A DNA stretch of 30,753 nucleotides from DATGSL01 sp964645585 (GCA_964645585.1 CAZYAN010000045.1:1-30753); one strand, 5' to 3'. Shown: positions 15,688-24,543, numbered from the stretch's first letter. Numbers and translations: made by a program. The notes: generated from the letters alone by a model not told the origin.

Positions 15688-17450
15688 CGCACCGCTTCCT
15701 CCTTTGGAGCATAGTCCTTTCCGTCCCCCGCTTCCACCGTCCGGCTCATCCGGGCCGATCCATAAAGAATAGATGCTCCGACCGCCAGTAAGCAGACGGC
15801 AAAAGTTCCAATAACCGCCAGATCGGTTCTCGATATAACCGCCAAACCGAGCATCAGGAGACCCACCGCGCAAGTCGACCATCCGCAGATGCGCGCGGGA
15901 AACGTCGAGGGTGCGACGGGAGGCGTTACCACATGAACTGACCGGTGAGCAGCCACCCGCTCCCAGCCGGGACACGGCTTGCGGAGCAGCACCTCCGCTC
16001 CGCCCAGGAGAACGAGCGGGAAAACCGTTCCCATAACAATCTCCGAAATTCGCTCGTTGATCTGAACTAAATTCGCTATCGGCGACAGAATCTCGATCCC
16101 CTCGAACCATCCATCCGCGCCAAACCCGAATTTCACAAACAAACCGGCAACCACGCCCGAAAGCGTGACGGTCCAAGCCGTCCCCAGACCGATCTTCTTG
16201 GAAAACAGTCCCCAGATCGTCGGCAGAACCAGCGGCCCCGTAAGAATGGCGACCGAAGCGAGAATATAGTTGGTGTACGTCCCCATTCGCGGGATCAGCA
16301 GCGCCCCCGCAACAGTAATTCCGCCAAGCAGCAGCGTAATAAGGCGGCCGGCCACAACGAGTTCCTTTTCGCTGGCGGACGGACGGAACAGATTGCGGTA
16401 AAATTCCGTAGTGAAGGCACCGGCAAACACATTCAGAATTGTTGTCGCAGTACTGGCGGTTGCCGAGGTCATCGCCGCAATAGCCAGACCGAGCATTCCG
16501 GCGGGAAGAACGGTCTGGCAGGCTAAAATATAAGCCTGTTCGTAATTGGCATCCGGATCGATCAGCCGGTATGCCATCGGCGGCAACATCCAGATCCACG
16601 GGCTGACAAGGTAGAGTACACCGAAAAGGTAAGAAGATTTTCGGGCGTCCCGCTGCGATGGAACGCACGCGAACCGCTGCACGTAAGCCCACTCTCCGCC
16701 AAGTTTAAAAAAGAAGACCAGGCTCCATCCCGCGAGGAAGATCCAGGTAAAATCATCCGAAACCGGCGAGAAGAACCCTTCCGGCGCCGCCGAAAGAAAC
16801 TCTCCCGCCCCGCCGACGCGCAAAAGAATCAGGGGAACAACAATAAGAACGGCGATCGTGAGAATAATAAACTGGAGCGCATCCGTCATCAGCACCGCCC
16901 AAAGTCCCCCGCCCGTCGTGATAGCGATGACGACCGCGCACAGAATCAGCGACGCGGCGGTCACCGAAAAATGACCCGTTTCCGGATCCGCGAGAAAATG
17001 GCCCTCCGGCATCGGGATCAATGCCGTGACGATCACCGCGAGCGCGTAAATCGTGCCGCCCATTGTGAAGATCCCGACGGTCCCCTGGAGCCACGTATAT
17101 AATTGAACCAGCGAGCGTCCAAATCGGGCGTCGATGAACTCCGCCGCGGAAACATAGCCGAAAGCTTTCCAGCGCCCGGCGAGAATTCGTCCGACCAGGA
17201 TCGCGGCAATTCCGATGACCACCAGAATTGAAACGCCGACCAACCCGTATCGATACGCAATGCCGCCCCAAATCACGAACGTTCCGGCGGAGAACGTCGT
17301 CATAAAGGCCGAGAGCCCTGAAAGCCACCAAGGCGACTGTCCTCCGGCCGCGAACATTTCGTCCGTCGACTTCAGCCGGACGAAGATCGAGCCCATTGCC
17401 AGCAGGCCGACCAGATAGATGCTGAAAACAACTAGATCGAGTGCAACCAT
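15684..17450 (-). CDS. Sodium:solute symporter (SSS family)
   Basis: Inner-membrane sodium-coupled importer of 588 residues with about 13 or more hydrophobic helices. The N-terminal region has the SSS hallmark GGQSPWWLSGLSAFMTTFSAGTFV, with small and hydroxyl residues that line the sodium site. The LWAVLMTDALQF segment and the AAMTSATASTATTILNV helix are also typical of PF00474 members. The solute cannot be deduced. It lies 9 bases downstream of a pseudopilin gene and its stop overlaps the start of ENPP copy 3 (ATGA), so it is probably co-expressed with the exported phosphodiesterases. That makes it the best candidate for uptake of their product. The C-terminal extension past about 480 is longer and more polar than in short SSS proteins. 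Confidence 0.93.
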   Translation of the reverse strand: MVALDLVVFSIYLVGLLAMGSIFVRLKSTDEMFAAGGQSPWWLSGLSAFMTTFSAGTFVIWGGIAYRYGLVGVSILVVIGIAAILVGRILAGRWKAFGYVSAAEFIDARFGRSLVQLYTWLQGTVGIFTMGGTIYALAVIVTALIPMPEGHFLADPETGHFSVTAASLILCAVVIAITTGGGLWAVLMTDALQFIILTIAVLIVVPLILLRVGGAGEFLSAAPEGFFSPVSDDFTWIFLAGWSLVFFFKLGGEWAYVQRFACVPSQRDARKSSYLFGVLYLVSPWIWMLPPMAYRLIDPDANYEQAYILACQTVLPAGMLGLAIAAMTSATASTATTILNVFAGAFTTEFYRNLFRPSASEKELVVAGRLITLLLGGITVAGALLIPRMGTYTNYILASVAILTGPLVLPTIWGLFSKKIGLGTAWTVTLSGVVAGLFVKFGFGADGWFEGIEILSPIANLVQINERISEIVMGTVFPLVLLGGAEVLLRKPCPGWERVAAHRSVHVVTPPVAPSTFPARICGWSTCAVGLLMLGLAVISRTDLAVIGTFAVCLLAVGASILYGSARMSRTVEAGDGKDYAPKEEAVR

Positions 17451-17459
17451 GGAATGGAA

Positions 17460-18158
17460 TCAGGGGCACGGTTGACCGGACTGAAAACTCGCGCGGAACG
17501 CCGCGTTCGTTTCGCTTCTCGGGATCCACCTGACATGGCCATCGGCAAAGCCCCAATTCCAGCCGGATTCGCCATGGTTATTCGACTCATCTGGACAGTT
17601 ATTGATCCCGAAGTCGTCGCTGTCGGTGACCAGAAGCGTAAAGGTTTCGCGTCCGAGCACCGTCGCCGGTGTCTTCACGATCCCCGCCAGTTCTCCATAC
17701 AAATAAACGCCGAAATATTCATAACTGTGTCCGCCGCGATCATCATCCCGATTCCGCGCGTTACTCGCCAGATCGCGAAGAGTTCCCGCACGGTCACGAA
17801 AATCATCCCGGATCCGGTTCTTCGTGCCGGCACAGATAAAAGCCCCCACGTCGTCGACGTAATCCGGATATAAATCAATCGGAGCGGTATCCTCGCTTTC
17901 GCTGATTACATTCCAGAATCCGTGGTGGTTCGCCTCGCCGTACATGTGCATGCCGATCAATTGCTGGCGGATGCTGGACTGGCAGGAGGCGCGTTTTCCC
18001 TGCTCCCGGGCCGCCGCAACTACCGGCACAAGAATAGCGGCAAGAATACCGATGATCGCAATGACGGTTAGAAGCTCAATGAGAGAGAACGCCGATTGAA
18101 CCGCTCCGCGATGGGGTCCCTTATCCCTTCGTGTCTGGTTCTTCATCGTTCGTTTCAT
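17460..18158 (-). CDS. Prepilin-type (H-X9-DG pseudopilin-like) protein
   Basis: The 232-residue protein has a charged leader and a class III prepilin signal cut before Phe24, with Glu at mature position 5 (Glu28), then a hydrophobic helix to about 47. As in the pseudopilin at 9699-10442, the residue before the cut is Ala, not Gly. The C-terminal half contains the WGFADGHVRWIPRSE block typical of the H-X9-DG pseudopilin group common in Planctomycetota, Lentisphaerota and Verrucomicrobiota. An in-frame Met at 18146 is an alternative start. The gene sits 36 bases after the 924-residue secreted protein and 9 bases before the symporter, so it belongs to the same transcription unit. No assembly ATPase or prepilin peptidase is in the window. 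Confidence 0.88.
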   Translation of the reverse strand: MKRTMKNQTRRDKGPHRGAVQSAFSLIELLTVIAIIGILAAILVPVVAAAREQGKRASCQSSIRQQLIGMHMYGEANHHGFWNVISESEDTAPIDLYPDYVDDVGAFICAGTKNRIRDDFRDRAGTLRDLASNARNRDDDRGGHSYEYFGVYLYGELAGIVKTPATVLGRETFTLLVTDSDDFGINNCPDESNNHGESGWNWGFADGHVRWIPRSETNAAFRASFQSGQPCP

Positions 18159-18194
18159 CTGATTGCCACGGATGTTCTCGCCGACCGTGGAGGC

Positions 18195-20969
18195 TTAACG
18201 GGTCAGCCTCCAGAATACACGCGCCTCGCCCGCCGGTATAGGTCCGGTCCAAACCGATTCCGTCCGTTCCGTGTCAACGGTTTCCCAATCTCCGATCAAG
18301 TCCGTCGTCCGCTGTACTATATAGGGACCCTCGCCCGGGTTGTTGATGGCCAAGACAATATTGTCGCCATCCTTCGTGATGGATACGATCTGGAGACCTT
18401 CCACGCCTGGAGCGACTTCAACGCCGTAAAGGTTCGCATAGAGGAAATGGGTATTGGCACCGCCCCAAGTGGCCAATCCATGACGGCCGCCTGCAGCTGG
18501 ACCGCTGGCGTCGTCCCACTGATATCGATACATAGTTTCCCCTCGATCGCGTTCTTGTATGCTCAACGCGTAACGGTCTCCAACGCGCGAAAAGAAAACA
18601 GCAAATGGATGCGCGTCCTTGTGAACGAAGTAGCCGTCCCCGTTGATCTCCACATCGGTCCAGACGCCGTTTACTTTCCTTGCAACCGATACGCCCAGTG
18701 GATGCTGGTCCTGAACGATCGTCGCGTCGAATTCGACTTTTGTTCCCGACAGCACATTGGAAAAGAACACCCGGCCATAGTTTTCCGAATCGATATAATC
18801 GAATACAAAGCCGAAAGCTCTCGGTTCCGAAGGGTGCTGCCGATGAATGAACGAATGCATCCCGATTTCCAAAATGGCATTTTCCGCCTCGGGCGCGGGG
18901 ATCAACAGAATCGGCCCTTCCCCGCCCGCCTGCAAATCGCTCCCGGCCGTGGCATTCCGCTGCACGATGGATCCATGAGCACTCTGCCGCCATTGGCCCG
19001 CCAGCGCGTGGCCTTGCGCATAAGCATTTACCCACCCAGCTGGCAATTCCCCGTTTGCCGGTACGGCCGACCAATCTTCGAAGAGAACAGTCGCGCTGTC
19101 CCGGCGGATTTCGAAGTATTCGAACAGCGCACCGTCAGCAACAGGAATGAGGTCGGTGGGACTGTTCGATTTACCCATCGCCCAGGTGCCGATGCCAGCT
19201 CTTCCGTATTCAAAGTCCGGATCATTGAAGCTGAACGATACGTAGCCAAAATCGCCGGGTCCGGCCCACTCCGGCTGAGGAAGAAACGTGTCCCAGCCCG
19301 ACGCTTCAATCGCGAATTGATCGCCGTCGGCCGTTACCGTGATCCGGGCACGCTTGAAATACATTTGATCCTCGGGATCGAGCGCCAATCCGGTATCCTG
19401 TTCCAGAATCGAATAATATTGCCCATTGACGCGTTTCTGAACCGATAGCCCAAGAACGGGTCGATGCGCCCCGGTGGGCGCATCGCCGGTAACAAAAACC
19501 CGATACCAGTTCAATTCATCCTGGTAGCGAAAATAAATGGCGACGCCTTTCGTGTCGCCGACGGAGAACGTGGTCTCATAGGTGCCATCCTTCCATTCCT
19601 CCTGCCAGACATCCTCCCGTACAATCAGGCGCGGACCGTCAAAGCTGACAAAATCGACAACGTCGACAGGCCCGCCATCCGGATGATACGGATTGTTGGC
19701 AAATCGGTGGGCATTCGAGGCTTCCCAGGCGCCCCGGAAACCGCTGCCATAATCTTTCACTTCCCATTCCGCGGACAGAGTTGGATCGCGCTGCACATTC
19801 TCCAAGAGCGGCCGCGCGATTCCGTCGCTTCCGAGTAAAGGCTCGGCTGTATTCGGATCCGAACCCCGAAGATACTCAGTGAGGTTGTTGAAGGAGTCCC
19901 CGTCAGGATCGGCATGCGGATCGGCATCAAGCGTTCCAAAATGCTCCAATTTCCAACTGTCGGGCAATTGGTATTCGCTCTCCCAAACCCAATCAACCAC
20001 GGTCGGTTCGTCCAAAGTCAGAGTGAGGCTCTCGCCTGTGCCGGATTCGGCCGCTCCGGTTCCGTGCCATCCGATCACGCTGTGGATCGCGTCCGCCGCC
20101 TCAACCTCCGCCGGCGCCGTCAAGGTGATCTCGGTGCCCGGATCATAATGGTAAAGACCCGGCTCGGGAGTGGTTCCCGGAACCGCCGAACGAACCTGCA
20201 ACGCGTGATTGGCAGGCGCGATGACGAAATTGTCCAGATAGACATTATAGGTGACACCGGGAAGTCCGACGAAGCCCAAGGCTTCCAAAACACCTTTGCC
20301 CGTAGTCGAGGTCAAAGGACCGCTGCCGGTCCGGGCCAGGGCCGACTCGGCGAGCAACGGAATAGTAAACTCGACCGTTACCCACCGGTTGGGCGGAATC
20401 GGTACGGCTTTCCGGATCGTATTCCCCGACTCATCCCGGCCTCCGACCCATTTCACCGACCCGGACCTCCCTCCGTTGCTTCCATACTCGCCATCGGAGT
20501 CCGTCTCGCGAAGCAGCAAGGCTACCTCAAGCGGCTCGTTGGTAAAAATATCAAAACGCAGCGGATGCTCAAAGGATATCACCGGATCGGTAATATGCGA
20601 TGGCGAGTAGGGCACCGTTCGAACCCGCGAATAACGATAATTAAGAGGTGCGTCAGGATGCCCCTCCGGCAGGTATTCCCAGCGCAGGTGCAACACCTGT
20701 TCGCCAATCGCCGGATTGCCTGCGGCTTCCTCGGGAAGGTCGAGAACACTGCGCACCTGGGAAAAATCGAGTTCCCCGCGACCATGTGGAGCGTGGCCGT
20801 AATTGTCGGAAAAACCCGGGTAGCGCAGAAAAACCGTCCCTTCCGCGGCGCCCCCGAATTCTTCAAAGTCCGCAAGAACAAACGGCGTCTCCTGCGCGGC
20901 GGAGGTCAACGACAAAGCAAACGCGGCAAGCGTCGCGACACACGGGGGCACGAGGGTTCGTATCTTCAT
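18195..20969 (-). CDS. Large secreted multidomain protein, probable glycan/substrate binding
   Basis: 924 residues, not assignable to one named family. A signal peptide ends near SAAQ (26). Residues 28-252 are a beta-rich module homologous to the C-terminal module of ENPP copy 3. Residues about 260-332 look like a small Ig-like linker. Residues 349-372 (DADPHADPDGDSFNN, then EYLRGSDP) form a calcium-binding thrombospondin-type-3-like loop. Two related concanavalin-like units follow, about 392-622 and 627-852; each carries a GxSVxxxVNG strand and ends GxxGxxTW plus a Y/E-rich strand. A 68-residue tail (857-924) ends FWRLTR. No catalytic residues were identified. It is the first structural gene after the SorC regulator, suggesting a surface binding or scaffold role for the cluster's substrate; this is inference. 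Confidence 0.75.
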   Translation of the reverse strand: MKIRTLVPPCVATLAAFALSLTSAAQETPFVLADFEEFGGAAEGTVFLRYPGFSDNYGHAPHGRGELDFSQVRSVLDLPEEAAGNPAIGEQVLHLRWEYLPEGHPDAPLNYRYSRVRTVPYSPSHITDPVISFEHPLRFDIFTNEPLEVALLLRETDSDGEYGSNGGRSGSVKWVGGRDESGNTIRKAVPIPPNRWVTVEFTIPLLAESALARTGSGPLTSTTGKGVLEALGFVGLPGVTYNVYLDNFVIAPANHALQVRSAVPGTTPEPGLYHYDPGTEITLTAPAEVEAADAIHSVIGWHGTGAAESGTGESLTLTLDEPTVVDWVWESEYQLPDSWKLEHFGTLDADPHADPDGDSFNNLTEYLRGSDPNTAEPLLGSDGIARPLLENVQRDPTLSAEWEVKDYGSGFRGAWEASNAHRFANNPYHPDGGPVDVVDFVSFDGPRLIVREDVWQEEWKDGTYETTFSVGDTKGVAIYFRYQDELNWYRVFVTGDAPTGAHRPVLGLSVQKRVNGQYYSILEQDTGLALDPEDQMYFKRARITVTADGDQFAIEASGWDTFLPQPEWAGPGDFGYVSFSFNDPDFEYGRAGIGTWAMGKSNSPTDLIPVADGALFEYFEIRRDSATVLFEDWSAVPANGELPAGWVNAYAQGHALAGQWRQSAHGSIVQRNATAGSDLQAGGEGPILLIPAPEAENAILEIGMHSFIHRQHPSEPRAFGFVFDYIDSENYGRVFFSNVLSGTKVEFDATIVQDQHPLGVSVARKVNGVWTDVEINGDGYFVHKDAHPFAVFFSRVGDRYALSIQERDRGETMYRYQWDDASGPAAGGRHGLATWGGANTHFLYANLYGVEVAPGVEGLQIVSITKDGDNIVLAINNPGEGPYIVQRTTDLIGDWETVDTERTESVWTGPIPAGEARVFWRLTR

Positions 20970-21064
20970 AATCTTGGCTAGCTAAAGGTTCAAATGCAGA
21001 AAGCTTGATGAACTTCACCGTTAACCTGAGTCGATCGACAAGAAGGGTCAAATTGAAAAATGCA

Positions 21065-21076
21065 GAATAATTATTC
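21065..21076. promoter_or_regulatory. Perfect 12-base palindrome, candidate operator
   Basis: GAATAATTATTC is a perfect palindrome in the 189-base gap between the SorC regulator stop and the 924-residue protein start, about 95 bases upstream of that start. On the minus strand it extends to TGAATAATTATTC. The half-site TGAATAA also occurs next to the regulator start and in two other gaps of the cluster. It is a reasonable operator candidate for the adjacent regulator, and a TTGACC hexamer about 15 bases downstream could be a -35 element. No experimental or comparative support is available. Confidence 0.35.
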
Positions 21077-21158
21077 ACCCCAAATCGAGCGTGTTTCTTT
21101 TCAAGGTACAAATCAAAAAGTGGCCTTCCCGCGCTTCCCGAAGCGAATGCTCGATTCG

Positions 21159-22145
21159 CTACCGTCTTTTGCGAGCGGAAGCCGGAGCCTTCTTTTCGAG
21201 ACTTTCCAGAAGAGTCTCGGCTCCCGCATCATCAATGAGCAATGACTTGACGATTCTTCCCCGTACCGCCGCCGCGATCGCCTCGCTCCGCGCCCCTCCC
21301 GCGACCACACCAATCACTTCCGGCACTTTTCGCAAGCGATCGAGTTCAATACTGATCACGCGATCGTGCCACTCCGACCGGCACTCCCGGCCCTTCTTGT
21401 CGAAAAACCGTCCGCAGATTTCCCCTACCACTCCAACTTGCTCGGTCAACGCTTTCAATGCCTCCTGCGTCAAAACATTCCGTTCCACGAATACAGAATC
21501 CTGCAGGTCTCCAATCCCGACCAGCGCCAGATCGACCTCCGCAAAGCATTTCCAAACCGTACGGATCTGATCCAGTCCGAGAAACATGTCCTGCGTTTGC
21601 TTGTCCGGCACGAATGCCGGCGTGTTCAGCGTGAAGTAGGAACTCCCAAGTTTACGCGAAAGAACGCGCCCCAGCTCCAGTGCGTCGAGTGGTCCCACAG
21701 CCGCGTCGATGCTTCCCATCGCCTGAACGACCGTGGTCTGGCTGCCTCGCATCTCCGGCAAATGATCAATCAGCTCCCGCATCGTTCGCCCGCCGGCAAT
21801 GGCGACGTATCGCTTCCCTTCCAGAACTCCGGCCACCACGGGCGCGCCGAAATGCGCAACCGTTCGACGGACATTCTCGCGACTCAACCCATCCACCGTC
21901 TTGATCACTGCTGCCCAGCGCAGACCAAATCTCTCGCAAAGCTGTTTCTCCAGAACCTGATTGCGCGACTCATACTCGGCGACCGAAATTTGCACAATCC
22001 CGCGCTCCCGCGCCAGCGCCAGCAAGCGGGAAACCTTCGCCTGAGAAACTTTCATAAAACGGCTTATCTCCACCTGCCCCTTCCCATCCACATAATAAAG
22101 GCGCGCCGCCAGCCGCAGCTGTTCATCGGAGTAAGTATCGTCCAT
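21159..22145 (-). CDS. SorC/DeoR-type sugar-binding transcriptional regulator
   Basis: 328-residue regulator. The N-terminal helix-turn-helix spans about 20-52 (GQVEISRFMKVSQAKVSRLLALARERGIV), the arrangement seen in SorC-family proteins. Residues about 60-315 match the SorC sugar-binding domain: the GGRTMRELIDHLP block near 118-130, VDLALVGIGDL near 204-214, and VAGGARSEAIAAAVRGRIVKSLLIDDAGAETLL near the C-terminus. Family members sense phosphorylated sugars or polyols and usually control the adjacent catabolic genes. It is the first gene of the long minus-strand cluster, directly before the 924-residue secreted protein, and probably controls it. A TGAATAAAT word abuts its start codon, so autoregulation is possible. 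Confidence 0.92.
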   Translation of the reverse strand: MDDTYSDEQLRLAARLYYVDGKGQVEISRFMKVSQAKVSRLLALARERGIVQISVAEYESRNQVLEKQLCERFGLRWAAVIKTVDGLSRENVRRTVAHFGAPVVAGVLEGKRYVAIAGGRTMRELIDHLPEMRGSQTTVVQAMGSIDAAVGPLDALELGRVLSRKLGSSYFTLNTPAFVPDKQTQDMFLGLDQIRTVWKCFAEVDLALVGIGDLQDSVFVERNVLTQEALKALTEQVGVVGEICGRFFDKKGRECRSEWHDRVISIELDRLRKVPEVIGVVAGGARSEAIAAAVRGRIVKSLLIDDAGAETLLESLEKKAPASARKRR

Positions 22146-22154
22146 ATTTATTCA
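22146..22154 (-). promoter_or_regulatory. Candidate operator half-site TGAATAAAT at regulator start
   Basis: On the minus strand TGAATAAAT ends immediately before the ATG of the SorC-family gene. A 10-base palindrome catccggatg lies just upstream (22158-22167). A repressor bound here would cover the ribosome-binding region. Evidence is recurrence of the TGAATAA word in the cluster. Confidence 0.25.
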
Positions 22155-22369
22155 TATCATCCGGATGCGGCAAAACGATGTCCAGCGCTATCCGGCGCAT
22201 TCCGCTGAACCATCCGCTTCTCGTCAAAGCCACCCCGCTTCCAGCGGCCCTCCCCCCCGGCACGAATTCAAATCCACGCGTGCAGCACGAGGTCCAATCC
22301 TCGACGCGTTAAAACAGGCCTCGACTCAATGAGTGGAAGCGCATCGGCTCACACGCTTGCCCGTCCGCC

Positions 22370-22828
22370 TTACTCGAGTTCCACGACAACCTGAATCTCG
22401 ACTGCGGCATGACGAGGCAGGCCAGCGACCGATACCGCCGCTCGCGCATGTTTTCCCTTTTCCCCAAAGACCTCGACAAACAGGTCAGAAGCGCCGTTTA
22501 AAATCGCGGGACTGTCAGGAAAATTGGATACCGCATTCACGAAGCCGTTGACGAATACGATCCGTTTGACGGCATCCAGACTTCCGGCGCCGGCCTTGAT
22601 CGCCGCGAGTGTGTTCAACGCCGCCACGCGCGCCGCTTCTCTCGCGCTCTCCACGGTGTGTTCCTTGCCGGCTTGCCCGGTATGTGTGATCTCGCCGTTC
22701 CGCACAGGCAGTTGACCCGCGATATAAAGAAGATTTCCAGTGCGCACCGCGGGCACGTAGTTCCCCGCGGGAGACGGCGGCGGGGGGAGTTCCAGACCAA
22801 GTTCAACAATTCTTTGTTCGATGCTCAT
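22370..22828 (-). CDS. RidA/YjgF family protein
   Basis: 152-residue cytoplasmic protein of the RidA (YjgF/YER057c/UK114) family, which as trimers hydrolyse reactive enamine/imine intermediates, typically from PLP enzymes. Conserved features include YVPAVRTGNLLYIAGQLP (24-41) and ARAAVSVAGLPRHAAVEIQV near the C-terminus, with the family arginine in ARAAV. It is slightly longer at the N-terminus than archetypal 128-residue RidA, like the YjgF-like subgroup with a GLELPPPPSPAGNY lead-in. It is transcribed in the same direction as the regulator, but a 224-base gap separates them, so membership in the catabolic cluster is doubtful. Confidence 0.9.
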   Translation of the reverse strand: MSIEQRIVELGLELPPPPSPAGNYVPAVRTGNLLYIAGQLPVRNGEITHTGQAGKEHTVESAREAARVAALNTLAAIKAGAGSLDAVKRIVFVNGFVNAVSNFPDSPAILNGASDLFVEVFGEKGKHARAAVSVAGLPRHAAVEIQVVVELE

Positions 22829-22901
22829 GAAGAAGTTCTAGTGCCGCGACAGCTGGCGCGCAAGTCCGCCGGCAGTCGTGCCGCGACAAGTTTTACCTCA
22901 G

Positions 22902-24401
22902 TCAGCGTCCCGCCTTGGCCGCTTCCGGCTGCCGGTCAAATTGCGCGATCAATTCTAATACCGAATGACTGACCTTATCTACAGCCGGCGCGCCCCGGAG
23001 GCTTCCGTTGTTCAGGATGGAAAACAAAACCGTTTCGCCGCCGGCGGTTGTGATAAATCCTGAAAGCGAGCGAACCGTGGAGAGCGTGCCGGTCTTGGCG
23101 CGGACATTCCCGGTCAGAGGCGAGTCTTTGCTGATCCTGCGCAAGGTGCCATCGACACCGGCGACCGCCTGACTCTCGAGCCAGAGATCGCGCAATTCGC
23201 TTTCGTACATGCCGCGGTTAATCGCCACAATCTGGCGCGGAGTGATATGATTATAACGCGACAAACCGGAACCGTCCGCGAAGCGGTAGCGCTCCGGATC
23301 GACTCCAAACTCCGCCAATTTCTCCCGCACAACCTCCCGGCCGGCGCTGAAACTGCCGAAACCAGTGGAATGCCATCCCATCGTATGCACCAGGTTCTCC
23401 GCGGTCATATTCTGACTGCGTTTCATGAACAGCGGAATGATCTTGCTCAATGGCGGCGAGCGATGGGTCACGACGACCGGAAAATCTTCCCGGCGCTCTT
23501 TCCAGCCGGAAATGTCGTCGCAGTCGACCGCCGCACCGTCAACGGTGATCCCCTCCTCTTCCAAAACCTCCAGCAGCGCGGTCGCGTAAAACAGGGTCGG
23601 GTTCGTAATCGTCGGAGTCTCTTCAAAAGGACGGCTGCCGGCTGCGACGCGACCGCCGAGGGTGATCGTATTCGAAAACATCGGACGCGACATCCAGATC
23701 CGGTTGCTTCCTTCCGCCACCACCTCGACGTTGTTCACCAGTGTGTAATAGTCGCTTTCCACATTTGGTTCGATAACCAGCTCGCCATCGACCGTGGACG
23801 GCGGGACGAAACGGATGTCGATGTAGTTTTCGTTAAATGTCAGCGGTCCGTACTCCGCGTAATACCAAGGCGTGATCTCGTCCATCGGCCAGCCGCTTCC
23901 GGTGTGCCGATCCTCCCACTCGTCGTCGTCGCCAATGACGTTTCCCGCGATTCGGCGAATGCCTTGTTCCTTCAGCTGTCGCGCCCAATCCCTGAACGCC
24001 TCCGTCGAATCCGAATAGAAGCGGTTGTAAATGCTTGGATCCCCGCGTCCCACAACGACCAGGTCCCCCTGCAGGACACCGTCAACAATCTCCCCAGTGC
24101 GATGCAGGGTCGTTTCAAAACAAAAATCCGGACCGAGGGAGCGGTAAGCGGCCGCGGCGACGAGGATCTTTTGGTTGGAAGCCGGAACGAAGAGCCGGTC
24201 GGCGTTTCGCTCATACCAGATCGCTCCCGTGTCCGCTGATTCGATCAGCACGCCCCAGTGCGACTCCGCGAGTGCCGGATCGTCGAGGCGCTGGTCAATC
24301 GTCTCGGCCAGCTCGGCGAGATCCGGACTTACCGCGGAAAGAGACGGTGCAATGACCGCGGATAGGAGAGCGACCGTTGCGAAGAGGGGAAGTGTTTTCA
24401 T
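22902..24401 (-). CDS. dacB: D-alanyl-D-alanine carboxypeptidase/endopeptidase (PBP4, peptidase S13)
   Basis: Periplasmic peptidoglycan-trimming enzyme that removes terminal D-Ala and/or cuts peptide crosslinks. The 499-residue product has a signal peptide ending SLSA (about 22). All three penicillin-binding motifs are present: SNQK with nucleophile Ser75 and Lys78, SQN at 329-331 and KTG at 436-438. The long insertion between the first two motifs (about 90-320) is typical of the S13 class. The ATG at 24401 begins the signal peptide; the open frame extends 39 codons further, but without export-like sequence. It diverges from the ligase gene at 24544, and the 142-base gap would hold both promoters. 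Confidence 0.93.
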   Translation of the reverse strand: MKTLPLFATVALLSAVIAPSLSAVSPDLAELAETIDQRLDDPALAESHWGVLIESADTGAIWYERNADRLFVPASNQKILVAAAAYRSLGPDFCFETTLHRTGEIVDGVLQGDLVVVGRGDPSIYNRFYSDSTEAFRDWARQLKEQGIRRIAGNVIGDDDEWEDRHTGSGWPMDEITPWYYAEYGPLTFNENYIDIRFVPPSTVDGELVIEPNVESDYYTLVNNVEVVAEGSNRIWMSRPMFSNTITLGGRVAAGSRPFEETPTITNPTLFYATALLEVLEEEGITVDGAAVDCDDISGWKERREDFPVVVTHRSPPLSKIIPLFMKRSQNMTAENLVHTMGWHSTGFGSFSAGREVVREKLAEFGVDPERYRFADGSGLSRYNHITPRQIVAINRGMYESELRDLWLESQAVAGVDGTLRRISKDSPLTGNVRAKTGTLSTVRSLSGFITTAGGETVLFSILNNGSLRGAPAVDKVSHSVLELIAQFDRQPEAAKAGR

Positions 24402-24543
24402 GGGCAGACGATTAAAAATGATTGGGTCGGCATCCTCGCGAACGCGTGGCATGAGTGCAAGGTTTCGTTGCGGCGATGTTCCCTGCGTTCGAGACTTCTC
24501 AGATCGACAGCCGTCCATGAATGGCGAAAATGGAACTTTTCCG

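Noticed and set aside
13414..16692. Open frame giving a 1092-residue protein that spans ENPP copy 3 and part of the symporter gene.
   Set aside because: The upstream ~335 residues are a frame-shifted shadow of the symporter gene with no signal peptide or domain logic. The true start is the ATG at 15687, which begins a normal signal peptide.
9699..18158. Type II secretion or type IV pilus operon suggested by two pilin-like genes.
   Set aside because: No ATPase, platform protein, secretin or prepilin peptidase gene is in the window; they are isolated pseudopilins.
18096..19448. 450-residue plus-strand open frame antisense to the 924-residue protein.
   Set aside because: No conserved motifs, and the opposite strand encodes a protein with signal peptide and duplicated domains; it is a shadow frame.
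22146..22369. Possible RNA gene or terminator in the 224-base gap between ridA-like and sorC-like genes.
   Set aside because: Only a short CGAGG/CCTCG hairpin without T-run was seen, and no cloverleaf or riboswitch-like core could be built by eye.
24175..24543. N-terminal extension of the acyl-CoA ligase frame over the start of dacB.
   Set aside because: Low-complexity Ser/Arg-rich translation overlapping a real signal peptide on the other strand; the ligase fold begins after 24544.
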